DNA from: Thermoplasmata archaeon
GTDB lineage: Archaea; Thermoplasmatota; Thermoplasmata; Thermoplasmatales; Thermoplasmataceae
DNA: 6,614 nt
NCBI GenBank assembly: GCA_021804185.1
Contig: JAJZKL010000062.1
Span: 1 to 6,614 of the forward strand
Direction: 5' to 3'
How positions within the stretch are numbered: position 1 is the stretch's first letter; each line of letters starts with the position of its first letter. The position numbers and the translations under genes were made by a program. A model generated the notes under the pieces. It saw only the letters and a list, made by a program, of their open reading frames with translations. It did no database searches and was not told the origin of the DNA. Below are positions 1 through 5,899 of the stretch, piece after piece.

Positions 1-201
1 AAACAGTATTATGTTTCCGCCGTAGACGAAATCGCTCATGTTTATGATATCCTCATACTTGTAAATCTCGGCAACCTTGAAGGTGGATTTGACCTCTGCA
101 GTATAATCAGGAAGATTTACGTTATTGAGATCTATGAATTTTCTCTGTGATCTGGGTATCTGTGAACTCTTCTGGGGCTTCTTCTTGAGTATTGAAACCA
201 T
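1..201 (-). CDS. sepF: Archaeal SepF-like cell division protein (C-terminus cut by window edge)
   Basis: Only the first 67 residues are present; the gene runs off the left edge. Archaeal SepF is known as the membrane anchor that tethers the FtsZ ring at the division site. What is seen: a short basic N-terminus (MVSILKKK, compatible with a membrane-targeting segment), a polar linker rich in S, Q and R, the phrase RKFIDL at about residues 20-25, then the start of the SepF core, FKVAEIYKYEDI (about 42-53) followed by VYGGNIILF (59-67). In this family an 'aei..yeDi...i..G.iviv' pattern forms the first strand and helix of the dimerising fold, and full-length archaeal proteins are usually about 110-150 residues, so roughly half is missing. 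ATG at 201-199 is chosen because a TATA box lies about 27 nt upstream, the spacing for a leaderless mRNA, and no Shine-Dalgarno sequence is visible. The family call rests on motif resemblance only; ftsZ is not in the window. Confidence 0.72.
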   Translation of the reverse strand, partial: MVSILKKKPQKSSQIPRSQRKFIDLNNVNLPDYTAEVKSTFKVAEIYKYEDIINMSDFVYGGNIILF

Positions 202-223
202 GATTAGATAAGAATTGCCCGGG

Positions 224-236
224 CTATATAATTTTT
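224..236 (-). promoter_or_regulatory. TATA box (box A) for leaderless sepF transcript
   Basis: On the minus strand this reads AAAAATTATATAG, a good archaeal box A. Its centre (about 228) lies about 27 nt before the sepF ATG at 201, so transcription would begin at or next to the start codon. There is no Shine-Dalgarno match in between, as expected for a leaderless mRNA. It suggests sepF is transcribed separately from the glycosyltransferase gene upstream. Confidence 0.6.
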
Positions 237-248
237 GATAGAAACCCC

Positions 249-260
249 AGAACAAAAATG
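249..260 (-). terminator. Possible T-rich terminator after the glycosyltransferase gene
   Basis: Two bases beyond the glycosyltransferase stop codon the minus strand reads GCATTTTTGTTC, a short T-tract of the kind at which archaeal RNA polymerase can terminate without a hairpin. It sits before the separate sepF promoter, which makes a transcript end here plausible. The tract is short and there is no stem, so support is weak. Confidence 0.3.
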
Positions 261-262
261 CA

Positions 263-928
263 TCAGTTCCTGTTGACTCTCTTCATGAATATCTGGAAAA
301 GGTTGGAGAAACCGTCGTTCCATGTTTTCAGCTTTGGTTTCGTGACCCTTATGCCGTATCTGACAGGTATTTCGATGAGCCTGCCGTGCTCAAGTGCCTC
401 TATCTTCAGATCCTGGGAGAAGGACATGCCGTCGCTGAGCCCTTTCATTTTCTGGTAAAGTGATCTCCTGAACACCCACATGCCGCTCTGCGAGTCATTG
501 ATGTTGCATTTGAAGAAAATCCTCATGGACATGTTCAGGACGCTGTTGCCAACAAAGTGCAGCATCGTATAGTTGTGCTCATTCCTGAGAGTCATCCTGT
601 CACAGGAAACGAAATCCACGTTGTCTATCTCCATGATCTCTATGATCGGTCCGATGATCTCGGCGGGATATGTACCATCCCCATCTATCCCGACAAATAT
701 GTCTCCTGATGCATGTGCAAAACCGGTCTTGTACGCAACTCCATACCCCCTTCTGGGTTCGCTGATGACCTTGCAGCCCAGAGACTCCGCTATCTCGCGG
801 GTTCGATCCCTGGAGTCTGTATCAACCACTATAATCTCAACGTCTCCAAGTTTCTTGATCGTCTGGACAACGGACCCGATGGTCTTTTCCTCGTTTATGG
901 TGGGGATCACAACACTGATTTTCGGCAA
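263..928 (-). CDS. GT2 family glycosyltransferase, dolichyl-phosphate sugar synthase-like
   Basis: A 221-residue GT-A fold enzyme that probably transfers a sugar from a nucleotide donor to a polyprenyl (dolichyl) phosphate at the inner membrane face, for glycan or glycolipid assembly. Visible in order: the first strand ISVVIPTINEEKTI (4-17), VVDTDSRDRT (34-43), EPRRGYGVAYKTGF (57-70), the metal and nucleotide-sugar motif GIDGDGTYP with D82 and D84, DSQSGMWVF around 145-153, and a C-terminal GRLIEIPVRYGIR segment. There is no C-terminal membrane domain, unlike longer DPM1/GtrB-type members, so it should be cytosolic or peripheral. The start is TTG: an in-frame TAG lies two codons upstream (934-932), and the first strand begins at residue 4, so no other start fits. 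An AGGT (941-938) lies 9 nt before it and may serve as Shine-Dalgarno. Acceptor and donor sugar cannot be read from the sequence. Confidence 0.85.
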   Translation of the reverse strand: MPKISVVIPTINEEKTIGSVVQTIKKLGDVEIIVVDTDSRDRTREIAESLGCKVISEPRRGYGVAYKTGFAHASGDIFVGIDGDGTYPAEIIGPIIEIMEIDNVDFVSCDRMTLRNEHNYTMLHFVGNSVLNMSMRIFFKCNINDSQSGMWVFRRSLYQKMKGLSDGMSFSQDLKIEALEHGRLIEIPVRYGIRVTKPKLKTWNDGFSNLFQIFMKRVNRN

Positions 929-966
929 ATGCTATCGACCTTTTGTTAAGGAGGGATAACCACACG

Positions 967-979
967 TTAAATTATTTTT
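967..979 (-). promoter_or_regulatory. Candidate TATA box for the glycosyltransferase gene
   Basis: The minus strand reads GAAAAATAATTTA, centred near 973. With usual archaeal spacing, transcription would start near 947, giving a leader of about 19 nt that contains the AGGT at 941-938. It lies in the 100-nt gap after the protease gene and implies independent transcription. Confidence 0.45.
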
Positions 980-1028
980 CCCAAATGAACAAAGTCTTCA
1001 TTCAGGTCATATATCTGCGAACGCAATG

Positions 1029-2099
1029 CTACACTATTGGAATAAGGGTAAAGCTCAGTATAAACATCAGCAGGGCAAACACTCCTATGAGGATGTCGAA
1101 CATACTTATTTTGGAATAATCGTCAAGGGCCGGCGGATGGTGAAGCCCCATGAACATCACAAAGAACGCCAGGAAGATCCATCCCGAGTAGACCTCGAAT
1201 CCGGCAATTAGCAGGAATGCGACCATCGCATATCCCACGTATGATGATTTGTTTCCAAGGAGCCCCCTTGCGATATGGCCGCCATCAAGCTGGCTCACAG
1301 GAAGAAGATTCATTGCAGTTGCAAATATTCCAACCCAGACCGCAAACACCATGGGGAAGAGCGGCTGTGCGGTGCTGATATGAATTCCGAGCAGCTGATA
1401 TATGAGGGGAAATGTGATGGGGATAGCCTGAATGTTTGCTATGGGTTTTATGACGGAATTCAGGTAATCCGCAACAAACAGAAGCGGAAGGCTTGTAAGG
1501 AATCCGACTATTGGTCCTGCGGCGCCGATTTCCGTCATGGCCTTCTTATTCGGTATGGGATCTCTGAGAGAGATGAACGCGCCAAAGGTTCCAATCTCAA
1601 CCGGAAACGGAATGAAGAAGGGAAACGATGCCCTCACATGGTACTTCCTTGCGGTGAAGTAGTGGCCGAGTTCATGCAGTCCGAGGATGAGCATGAGAGG
1701 TGCCGAAAAGAATGCAAATCCATAGAGTATCTGGGAAAGTTCACCCGCAACGAATGCTTTTGAGTAAAGCGAACCGACATATATGGTGGATGCGAGAGTA
1801 AGGGCAAAGAGGATCAGATTTACCTTGTTTGCAGTGAATTTCTTGTAGGGATTCCTGGTGACTGTTATGGTTGATTCACCATTCTCCCTGACAAAAGGTA
1901 TGAATCCCCTTGGCACAAGCTCCTTGCGAATCGTGTCAAAGGATTCGGTGAAATTCGGGTTATCACTCATCAAGAAAAAGAAAGTGAGGGAGACAGGATT
2001 GACCTGAATATCGTATGTTATCACATTTGATTTCACAAGATTTACAACATACTGTAGATCCTCGTTCTGCATCCTGATCTTTTCTGGAACGCTGTCCAT
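1029..2099 (-). CDS. M50 family (site-2-type) intramembrane zinc metalloprotease
   Basis: A 356-residue polytopic membrane protease. M50 proteins cut membrane-spanning substrates, often releasing regulators. About 90 N-terminal residues look soluble; they are followed by roughly six or seven hydrophobic segments (about 91-115, 122-142, 190-212, 248-268, 288-318, 333-355). The zinc site is intact: HELGH at 142-146 (H142, E143, H146) and LDGG at 271-274 with D272, preceded by N264 and P267. The central segment IGTFGAFISLRDPIPNKK (169-186), IGAAGPIVGF (191-200) and the late GLHHPPALDD (318-327) resemble the EGY/Sll0862-like branch of plants, cyanobacteria and archaea rather than CBS-domain archaeal S2Ps; no CBS or PDZ domain is seen. 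The ATG is supported by GGGAG (2109-2105) five bases upstream. The substrate is unknown and no anti-sigma-like partner is nearby. Confidence 0.87.
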   Translation of the reverse strand: MDSVPEKIRMQNEDLQYVVNLVKSNVITYDIQVNPVSLTFFFLMSDNPNFTESFDTIRKELVPRGFIPFVRENGESTITVTRNPYKKFTANKVNLILFALTLASTIYVGSLYSKAFVAGELSQILYGFAFFSAPLMLILGLHELGHYFTARKYHVRASFPFFIPFPVEIGTFGAFISLRDPIPNKKAMTEIGAAGPIVGFLTSLPLLFVADYLNSVIKPIANIQAIPITFPLIYQLLGIHISTAQPLFPMVFAVWVGIFATAMNLLPVSQLDGGHIARGLLGNKSSYVGYAMVAFLLIAGFEVYSGWIFLAFFVMFMGLHHPPALDDYSKISMFDILIGVFALLMFILSFTLIPIV

Positions 2100-2104
2100 A
2101 ATTG

Positions 2105-2109
2105 CTCCC
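2105..2109 (-). promoter_or_regulatory. Shine-Dalgarno site for the M50 protease gene
   Basis: GGGAG on the minus strand lies five bases before the ATG at 2099-2097. It fits pairing with the 16S CCUCC tail and fixes the start. It also implies a leadered mRNA here, unlike sepF. Confidence 0.55.
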
Positions 2110-2139
2110 GTCTGAAATAGACTTTTCCCCGGGCTAACG

Positions 2140-2150
2140 TAAGTTATTCA
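2140..2150 (-). promoter_or_regulatory. Weak candidate TATA box for the M50 protease gene
   Basis: The minus strand reads TGAATAACTTA. Transcription about 25 nt downstream would start near 2121 and give a leader of about 20 nt that includes the GGGAG site. The match to box A is only partial, so this is tentative. Confidence 0.28.
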
Positions 2151-2337
2151 CATTTCCTAACTAGCTGACCCGCCAGGGAATTTTTCACCTGCCTCTGATC
2201 GGAACTTCAATGCTATGGAACCCACCATTCACTCAGTCCGAGGCCCATGGCGAGGTAAACTTTAGTCTCATGTCGTCGTAGACAATCAGTTTTCATGTCT
2301 GCTATTTAATGAGACCATTCACAATTATACCTTGCTT

Positions 2338-2351
2338 GATAAACTTTTATC
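2338..2351 (+). promoter_or_regulatory. Symmetric TATA-like element upstream of the aldo/keto reductase
   Basis: GATAAACTTTTATC is a perfect 6-bp inverted repeat with a 2-bp spacer and is A/T-rich enough to serve as box A. Archaeal spacing puts the transcription start at about 2365-2371, next to the ATG of the small upstream ORF at 2366 and about 60 nt before the reductase ATG. A weaker alternative, GGATTATCTA at 2399-2408, would give a leaderless reductase mRNA. Confidence 0.42.
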
Positions 2352-2365
2352 TGGGGTTAACCAGA

Positions 2366-2434
2366 ATGTGTGACACCGTCATTAACGAAATCCTGCATGG
2401 ATTATCTATGATGAGAGCATTATCCATGCTATGA
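2366..2434 (+). CDS. Possible 22-residue leader peptide / upstream ORF of the reductase
   Basis: An ATG at 2366 opens a 22-codon frame, beginning [10 protein letters not shown] and ending MMRALSML. Its TGA (2432-2434) overlaps the reductase ATG (2431-2433) as ATGA, the arrangement used for translational coupling. The ATG lies about 22-25 nt from the centre of the TATA-like element at 2338-2351, so it could be translated from a leaderless mRNA. The reductase itself has no Shine-Dalgarno sequence, which makes coupling attractive. The peptide resembles nothing I recognise, and a frame this short could occur by chance; no function is claimed. Confidence 0.25.
   Translation: MCDTVINEILHGLSMMRALSML
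2395..2429. repeat. Inverted repeat immediately before the reductase start (possible operator)
   Basis: Arms GCATGGATTAT (2395-2405) and ATTATCCATGC (2419-2429) are inverted copies over 11 bp with one mismatch; the outer 8 bp are perfect. The 13-bp spacer puts arm centres 24 bp apart, a little over two helical turns, suited to a dimeric DNA-binding protein. The right arm ends one base before the ATG at 2431. In RNA the same arms could form a hairpin beside the start codon. A regulatory role is inferred. Confidence 0.4.
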
Positions 2435-3420
2435 AACAAGTGACGCTGGGTCATTCCGATCTTAAGGTATCTGCCATAGGGCTTGGTTGTATGGGAATGT
2501 CAGAATTCTATCTAGGATTCAATGAGAGGGAATCTATCGCGACCCTGGAAAGAGCAGTGGAACTGGGCATAAATTTCTTTGACACTGCTGACGATTACGG
2601 ACGCGGGGAAAACGAGATCCTGGTTGGTAAGGCACTGAAGAAACACAGGGATCAGGTTATGATAGCGACGAAATTCGGTTTCACCCGGGACAGCAACGGG
2701 AAGACTGCAGGGATCGACGGCAGACCTGAATACGTAAAGGAGGCATGCGAGCGAAGCCTGAAACGGCTGGATACAGACTATATCGATCTCTATTACTACC
2801 ACAGAATCGATCGATCAACGCCGATCGAGGATACGATTTCGGCCATGGCTGATCTGGTTGACCGGGGAAAAGTGAGGTATATCGGTCTCTCCGAAGCTTC
2901 CGCATCAACCATAAGGAAGGCGAATTCAATTCATCCAGTTTCTGCAGTCCAGTCGGAGTATTCTCTCTGGACAAGGGATCATGAGAGGGACGGCGTCATG
3001 GATGCCTGCAGGGAACTCGGTATAAGTTTCGTGGCATTCAGCCCGCTCGGCAGGGGATTTCTGACCGGGAGTTTCAGAGACCCGTCACAGATACCGGAGG
3101 AGGATTACAGATCACAGTTTCCCCGGTTCTCGAGAGAGAATCTGATCCACAACTATCAGATTGTCAGGGAGCTTGAGGGCATTGCAAAGGAACTCAACAT
3201 CACACTTCCGCAGCTTTCCCTTTCATGGATTCTCAGCAAGCACAGGGATGTCATCCCAATTCCAGGCACGAAGAAGAGAAAGTATCTGGAGGAAAATGCC
3301 AGGGCAGTCTCAATAGACCTTGATTCGGAAACAATAGGAAGAATAGAGGGTGTGCTTGAAAGAATCGGTGTCAGGGGAGAGAGGTACTCGGATAACGCGA
3401 TGAAGCTTGTGGACAAGTGA
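2431..3420 (+). CDS. Aldo/keto reductase (NADPH-dependent oxidoreductase)
   Basis: A complete 329-residue (alpha/beta)8-barrel oxidoreductase of the aldo/keto reductase superfamily, close in pattern to the bacterial/plant group annotated as YakC or AKR13-like. Such enzymes reduce aldehydes and ketones with NAD(P)H in the cytosol. The N-terminus [19 protein letters not shown] (6-24) is diagnostic. The catalytic tetrad is complete: D51 and Y56 in DTADDYG, K81 in ATKFGF, H124 in YYYHRID. Cofactor-binding segments are [11 protein letters not shown] (203-213) and [18 protein letters not shown] (275-292). Length is normal for the family and there is no signal peptide. ATG 2431 is chosen because it places the first strand correctly; no Shine-Dalgarno is present, but an inverted repeat and a small overlapping ORF precede it. 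It points away from the protease gene and is separated from the transporter operon by 191 nt. The substrate cannot be deduced; detoxification or sugar-aldehyde reduction are both possible. Confidence 0.92.
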   Translation: MKQVTLGHSDLKVSAIGLGCMGMSEFYLGFNERESIATLERAVELGINFFDTADDYGRGENEILVGKALKKHRDQVMIATKFGFTRDSNGKTAGIDGRPEYVKEACERSLKRLDTDYIDLYYYHRIDRSTPIEDTISAMADLVDRGKVRYIGLSEASASTIRKANSIHPVSAVQSEYSLWTRDHERDGVMDACRELGISFVAFSPLGRGFLTGSFRDPSQIPEEDYRSQFPRFSRENLIHNYQIVRELEGIAKELNITLPQLSLSWILSKHRDVIPIPGTKKRKYLEENARAVSIDLDSETIGRIEGVLERIGVRGERYSDNAMKLVDK

Positions 3421-3548
3421 GATACACCCGCATTTCCACCGGATTGGCTTAACTGAAAATTCAGCTGCTGTTCACAATCTGACCATCATCCCATAAAAAG
3501 ACTGATGACGGAGGAATGCAACATCAATTCTCAAAGAACCATTGAACC

Positions 3549-3562
3549 GATTATTATAAACC
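3549..3562 (+). promoter_or_regulatory. Candidate TATA box of the transporter-hydrolase-kinase operon (distal)
   Basis: GATTATTATAAACC is the best box A match in the gap after the reductase gene. Its centre near 3556 predicts transcription from about 3581 and a leader of about 30 nt before the ATG at 3612. If used, the TTG frame extension from 3564 would not be in the mRNA, which argues for the ATG start. Confidence 0.45.
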
Positions 3563-3583
3563 ATTGATGTGGTGTTGGGAACA

Positions 3584-3592
3584 ATCTTATAC
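3584..3592 (+). promoter_or_regulatory. Candidate TATA box of the operon (proximal, leaderless option)
   Basis: ATCTTATAC is centred about 24 nt before the ATG at 3612, the spacing of a leaderless start, and no Shine-Dalgarno precedes that ATG. It competes with the stronger-looking element at 3549-3562; the sequence cannot decide between them. Both support ATG 3612. Confidence 0.35.
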
Positions 3593-3611
3593 TTCCAAAA
3601 AGTATCCAACA

Positions 3612-4889
3612 ATGGACCCTGCAGCACAGGTTGAGGATTTAAAATGGAGCACTGTTCACAGCCTTCTGTTCCTTGCATTTTCAATAGGTACGGGTGTTGA
3701 GGCATACATATACTCCCTATCATACATAGCAACATCGTGGGTGACTATTCCAAGATCACTGATAGCCCTGCTGGCAGTTTGGCCGCCCCTGTGGCTCCTT
3801 CTTGGCGGTGCAGTATCGGGACCACTTGCGGATGAGGTTGGCAGGAAAAAGACACTGTTCATCACCATTGCGATTTACGCGGTCGGTGCCCTTGGTCTCA
3901 TATTCAGTTACACCTACATAACGATCCTGATCTTCATCGGCATGCTTTTGTTTGCCGCTGGTGGTGAATACAACACAATACTTGCAGCAACGCACGAATT
4001 ATTTCCCAGGAAATATCGAAGCAGGGCCCTGTTCCTTGAACTCAATTTCACCAATATAGGCGGGTCTGTGGCGGCAATTATGGCACTCCTCGCTGTTTCA
4101 TCAATATCTGCTCAGAGGGAACTGCTTGGAGTAACCCTGTTACTTTCGCTTCTTGTAATGTACATTATAAGACTGAGACTGCCGGAGTCCGTCATGTGGC
4201 TGGAGTCGAAGGGCAAATTCAGCAGGGCAAGCGATGAACTGGAAAAGTATTATGGTGCCTCGCCCGAAAAAGACAGTCTGGTAAGGCCGGCAAAACTACC
4301 ATCAATATATTTCAGAATCGCGGTGGGCGGAATAATAGGATGGGCTTATACAGCCGGATTCAGCCTTATTGTACTGACTCTCGGTCCGTATTTCTTCCCG
4401 TCGCTCACAGACTGGTTGATCTTCATATTCGGAATAGTGGCATTCGCGGCAGGTTTTCTCGGTCTCGTTGCGGACAGATACAGCAGGAAACGCTTTCTTC
4501 TGGTTTCTGCAATTCTCGTCGTCATTTTTGCATACCTGTTCATACCGACTTTAAAAATCTGGCTCACAGATACCTTCGTTTTCTGGTTCCTATTCATCGG
4601 GGTCTCCGTTTTCATAAACATATATTTCCTGGCGGAGGATACACTGAAATCAGAGATCTGGCCAACGAAGAGGAGGGGACTCTATCTCGCAGTGGTCAGG
4701 GTTATTTCTCTTGGCGGTTCCATCCCCGTGATTTTTCTGGCGGTCAATCTGCCAATTGTATCCTACATGTGGCTTGGAATAGGAATTTTCAGCAGCGGGC
4801 TGGTAGCCTCAGCAGCCTGGTATGTATGGGGAATCGAGACCAGCAAGGGAAGGAGCGTAAGGATATGGGACAAAGTGAATAAAACATGA
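3612..4889 (+). CDS. Major facilitator superfamily transporter, sugar/metabolite porter-like
   Basis: A 425-residue, probably 12-helix secondary transporter in the cytoplasmic membrane, first gene of a three-gene operon. MFS signatures occur in both halves: loop 2-3 motif GPLADEVGRKK (70-80), the related GLVADRYSRKR (284-294) in the second half, HELFPRKYRSRA (128-139) after helix 4, PESVMWLESKGK (191-202) after helix 6 and SEIWPTKRRG (347-356) in the second half. The PES..WL and E.(F/W)P...RG patterns are those of sugar-porter and metabolite:proton symporter branches, suggesting proton-coupled uptake of a small polar solute. The frame extends upstream to a TTG at 3564, but the added 16 residues include MMWCWEQSYTSKK with no family match. 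Two TATA-like boxes fit ATG 3612, so the shorter form is preferred. The stop overlaps the next ATG. Linkage to a hydrolase and a sugar kinase points to a ribosyl or nucleoside-like substrate, by inference only. Confidence 0.87.
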   Translation: MDPAAQVEDLKWSTVHSLLFLAFSIGTGVEAYIYSLSYIATSWVTIPRSLIALLAVWPPLWLLLGGAVSGPLADEVGRKKTLFITIAIYAVGALGLIFSYTYITILIFIGMLLFAAGGEYNTILAATHELFPRKYRSRALFLELNFTNIGGSVAAIMALLAVSSISAQRELLGVTLLLSLLVMYIIRLRLPESVMWLESKGKFSRASDELEKYYGASPEKDSLVRPAKLPSIYFRIAVGGIIGWAYTAGFSLIVLTLGPYFFPSLTDWLIFIFGIVAFAAGFLGLVADRYSRKRFLLVSAILVVIFAYLFIPTLKIWLTDTFVFWFLFIGVSVFINIYFLAEDTLKSEIWPTKRRGLYLAVVRVISLGGSIPVIFLAVNLPIVSYMWLGIGIFSSGLVASAAWYVWGIETSKGRSVRIWDKVNKT

Positions 4890-5899
4890 ATTCAGACAGA
4901 AACGCCCTTAAGGATAAAATCTTGGGCGCATTTTACGGCGTTGCCATAGGGGATGCAATGGGGATGCCCACGACCTTTCTGAGCAGGGAAGAGATCAGAG
5001 GCAAATTCGGCGTGGTCAAGGATTTTCTTGAAGCACCCATGGAAGGTTCAGTGCATTCCGATCTTGTCAGAGGAGAATACACTGACGATACAGAACTGAC
5101 ATTTATGCTGGCCGACTCAATAATATCCAGCAGAGGAATCGATCCGGAAGATGTGGCAAAGAGGTTGGTGAAGTGGGCGGACGACAACGACATACTGAAT
5201 ACAACGCTGATAGGCCCCAGTACCAGATCTGCCATAAAAGATCTAAAATCCGGCATATCATACAGGGTTACAGGCAAGAACGGGACGACCAACGGCTGTG
5301 CAATGAAAATCAGCCCAGTCGGTATTATTGATGCGTTTTCCGATGATGAAAAAACTGTAAACGATATCATAAACGCCTGCATGTGCACGCATCACACCGC
5401 TCTGGCAGTTTCCGGTGCATCAGCCATCTGCTTCGCCGTGAGGAGTGCAGTCTCGGGTGAAAATAATATCGACACGATCTACAGGGCATCTTTAAGAGGG
5501 GCTGACCTGGGAGCCAAAGTGATGGGAAACCCTCACCTGTCGATTTCTCAGAGAATCAGGGAAGCGGTGGATATAGCCAAAAGCTCCCCGGATTCTGACT
5601 CCTTCCTTGATGAGCTTTATAAGTTCATAACGAAACCGCAATGGGCACTGACGGAAGATGCTGTCCCTGCAGCCATCTCAATATTTGTAAAATCCCGAGG
5701 GAACTTCAGGGATGCAATACTGCTGGCATGCAATCTGGGTGCGGATTCTGACACCACTGGAGCAATGACTGGAGGCATTGCGGGTTCTTATTCCGGAATC
5801 AAAGATATTCCAAAAGACTGGATAAAAACCATTGACTCATCTTCCAAAAGAGATATAAGGGAACTGGGAGGTAAATTTCTGGATGCCATCCGATCATGA
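4886..5899 (+). CDS. ADP-ribosylglycohydrolase family protein (DraG/ARH fold)
   Basis: A complete 337-residue member of the ADP-ribosylglycohydrolase (COG1397) family, all-helical hydrolases that use two Mg2+ ions to cut the glycosidic bond at the ribose C1'' of ADP-ribosyl or related groups. The metal ligands are present: TDDT at 66-69 (T66, D67, D68) near the N-terminus, and GADSDTTGAMTGGIAG at 285-300 (D287, D289, T290). Other hallmarks are GAFYGVAIGDAMGMP (14-28), TNGCAMKISPVG (135-146) and THHTALAVSGA (168-178). Length is normal and no signal peptide is seen, so it is cytosolic. Its ATG overlaps the transporter stop as ATGA, so translation is likely coupled. Family members act on ADP-ribosylated proteins, on free ADP-ribose derivatives, or on unknown small molecules. 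Position between a transporter and a sugar kinase, as in E. coli yegU, favours a small-molecule glycosidic bond over reversal of protein ADP-ribosylation. Confidence 0.9.
   Translation: MNSDRNALKDKILGAFYGVAIGDAMGMPTTFLSREEIRGKFGVVKDFLEAPMEGSVHSDLVRGEYTDDTELTFMLADSIISSRGIDPEDVAKRLVKWADDNDILNTTLIGPSTRSAIKDLKSGISYRVTGKNGTTNGCAMKISPVGIIDAFSDDEKTVNDIINACMCTHHTALAVSGASAICFAVRSAVSGENNIDTIYRASLRGADLGAKVMGNPHLSISQRIREAVDIAKSSPDSDSFLDELYKFITKPQWALTEDAVPAAISIFVKSRGNFRDAILLACNLGADSDTTGAMTGGIAGSYSGIKDIPKDWIKTIDSSSKRDIRELGGKFLDAIRS
5866..5872 (+). promoter_or_regulatory. Shine-Dalgarno site for the PfkB kinase, inside the hydrolase gene
   Basis: GGGAGGT lies 10 nt before the ATG at 5883 and is the strongest Shine-Dalgarno match in the window. 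It supports this ATG, 17 nt before the end of the hydrolase gene. The later ATG at 5896 reads into a stop after three codons. Confidence 0.6.

Larger units (their letters stand above)
2100..2430. other. 331-nt divergent intergenic region
   Basis: This spacer separates the leftward protease gene from the rightward reductase gene. The left end holds the protease leader and a weak TATA-like element. The right end holds a symmetric TATA-like element (2338-2351), a small upstream ORF (2366-2434) and an inverted repeat (2395-2429). The middle (about 2160-2335) shows no convincing gene, tRNA-like fold or long repeat. A 9-bp direct repeat, ACCATTCAC at 2224-2232 and 2314-2322, is about what chance allows. 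A 23-codon ORF from 2210 has no Shine-Dalgarno or promoter support. Confidence 0.6.

Noticed and set aside
573..959. 128-codon plus-strand ORF opposite the glycosyltransferase gene
   Set aside because: It is a shadow of the GT2 gene; the opposite strand carries all family motifs in order.
1275..1763. 162-codon plus-strand ORF opposite the protease gene
   Set aside because: It is a shadow of the M50 gene, whose zinc-site motifs and hydrophobic segments are clear; the plus-strand translation is charged and patternless.
2210..2281. 23-codon ORF in the divergent spacer
   Set aside because: There is no Shine-Dalgarno, no nearby TATA box and no recognisable protein; it is the size expected by chance.
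2224..2322. Direct repeat ACCATTCAC (2224-2232 and 2314-2322)
   Set aside because: A 9-bp repeat in about 330 nt is near chance expectation, and neither copy is placed at a promoter or start.
3452..3463. CTGAAAATTCAG hairpin after the reductase gene as a terminator
   Set aside because: The stem is only five base pairs with a two-base loop, and no T-tract follows.
3505..3567. 20-codon ORF before the transporter, with GGAGG inside it
   Set aside because: It has no promoter or Shine-Dalgarno of its own at a sensible distance. The GGAGGA at 3510-3515 abuts the next ATG (3516), which is too close to be used and opens only nine codons.
3564..3611. N-terminal extension of the transporter from a TTG start
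   Set aside because: The 16 extra residues show no family pattern, the TTG has no Shine-Dalgarno, and two TATA-like elements place transcription after it or exactly at ATG 3612.
4933..5388. 151-codon minus-strand ORF opposite the hydrolase gene
   Set aside because: It is a shadow; the plus-strand frame has the conserved ADP-ribosylglycohydrolase metal-site residues.
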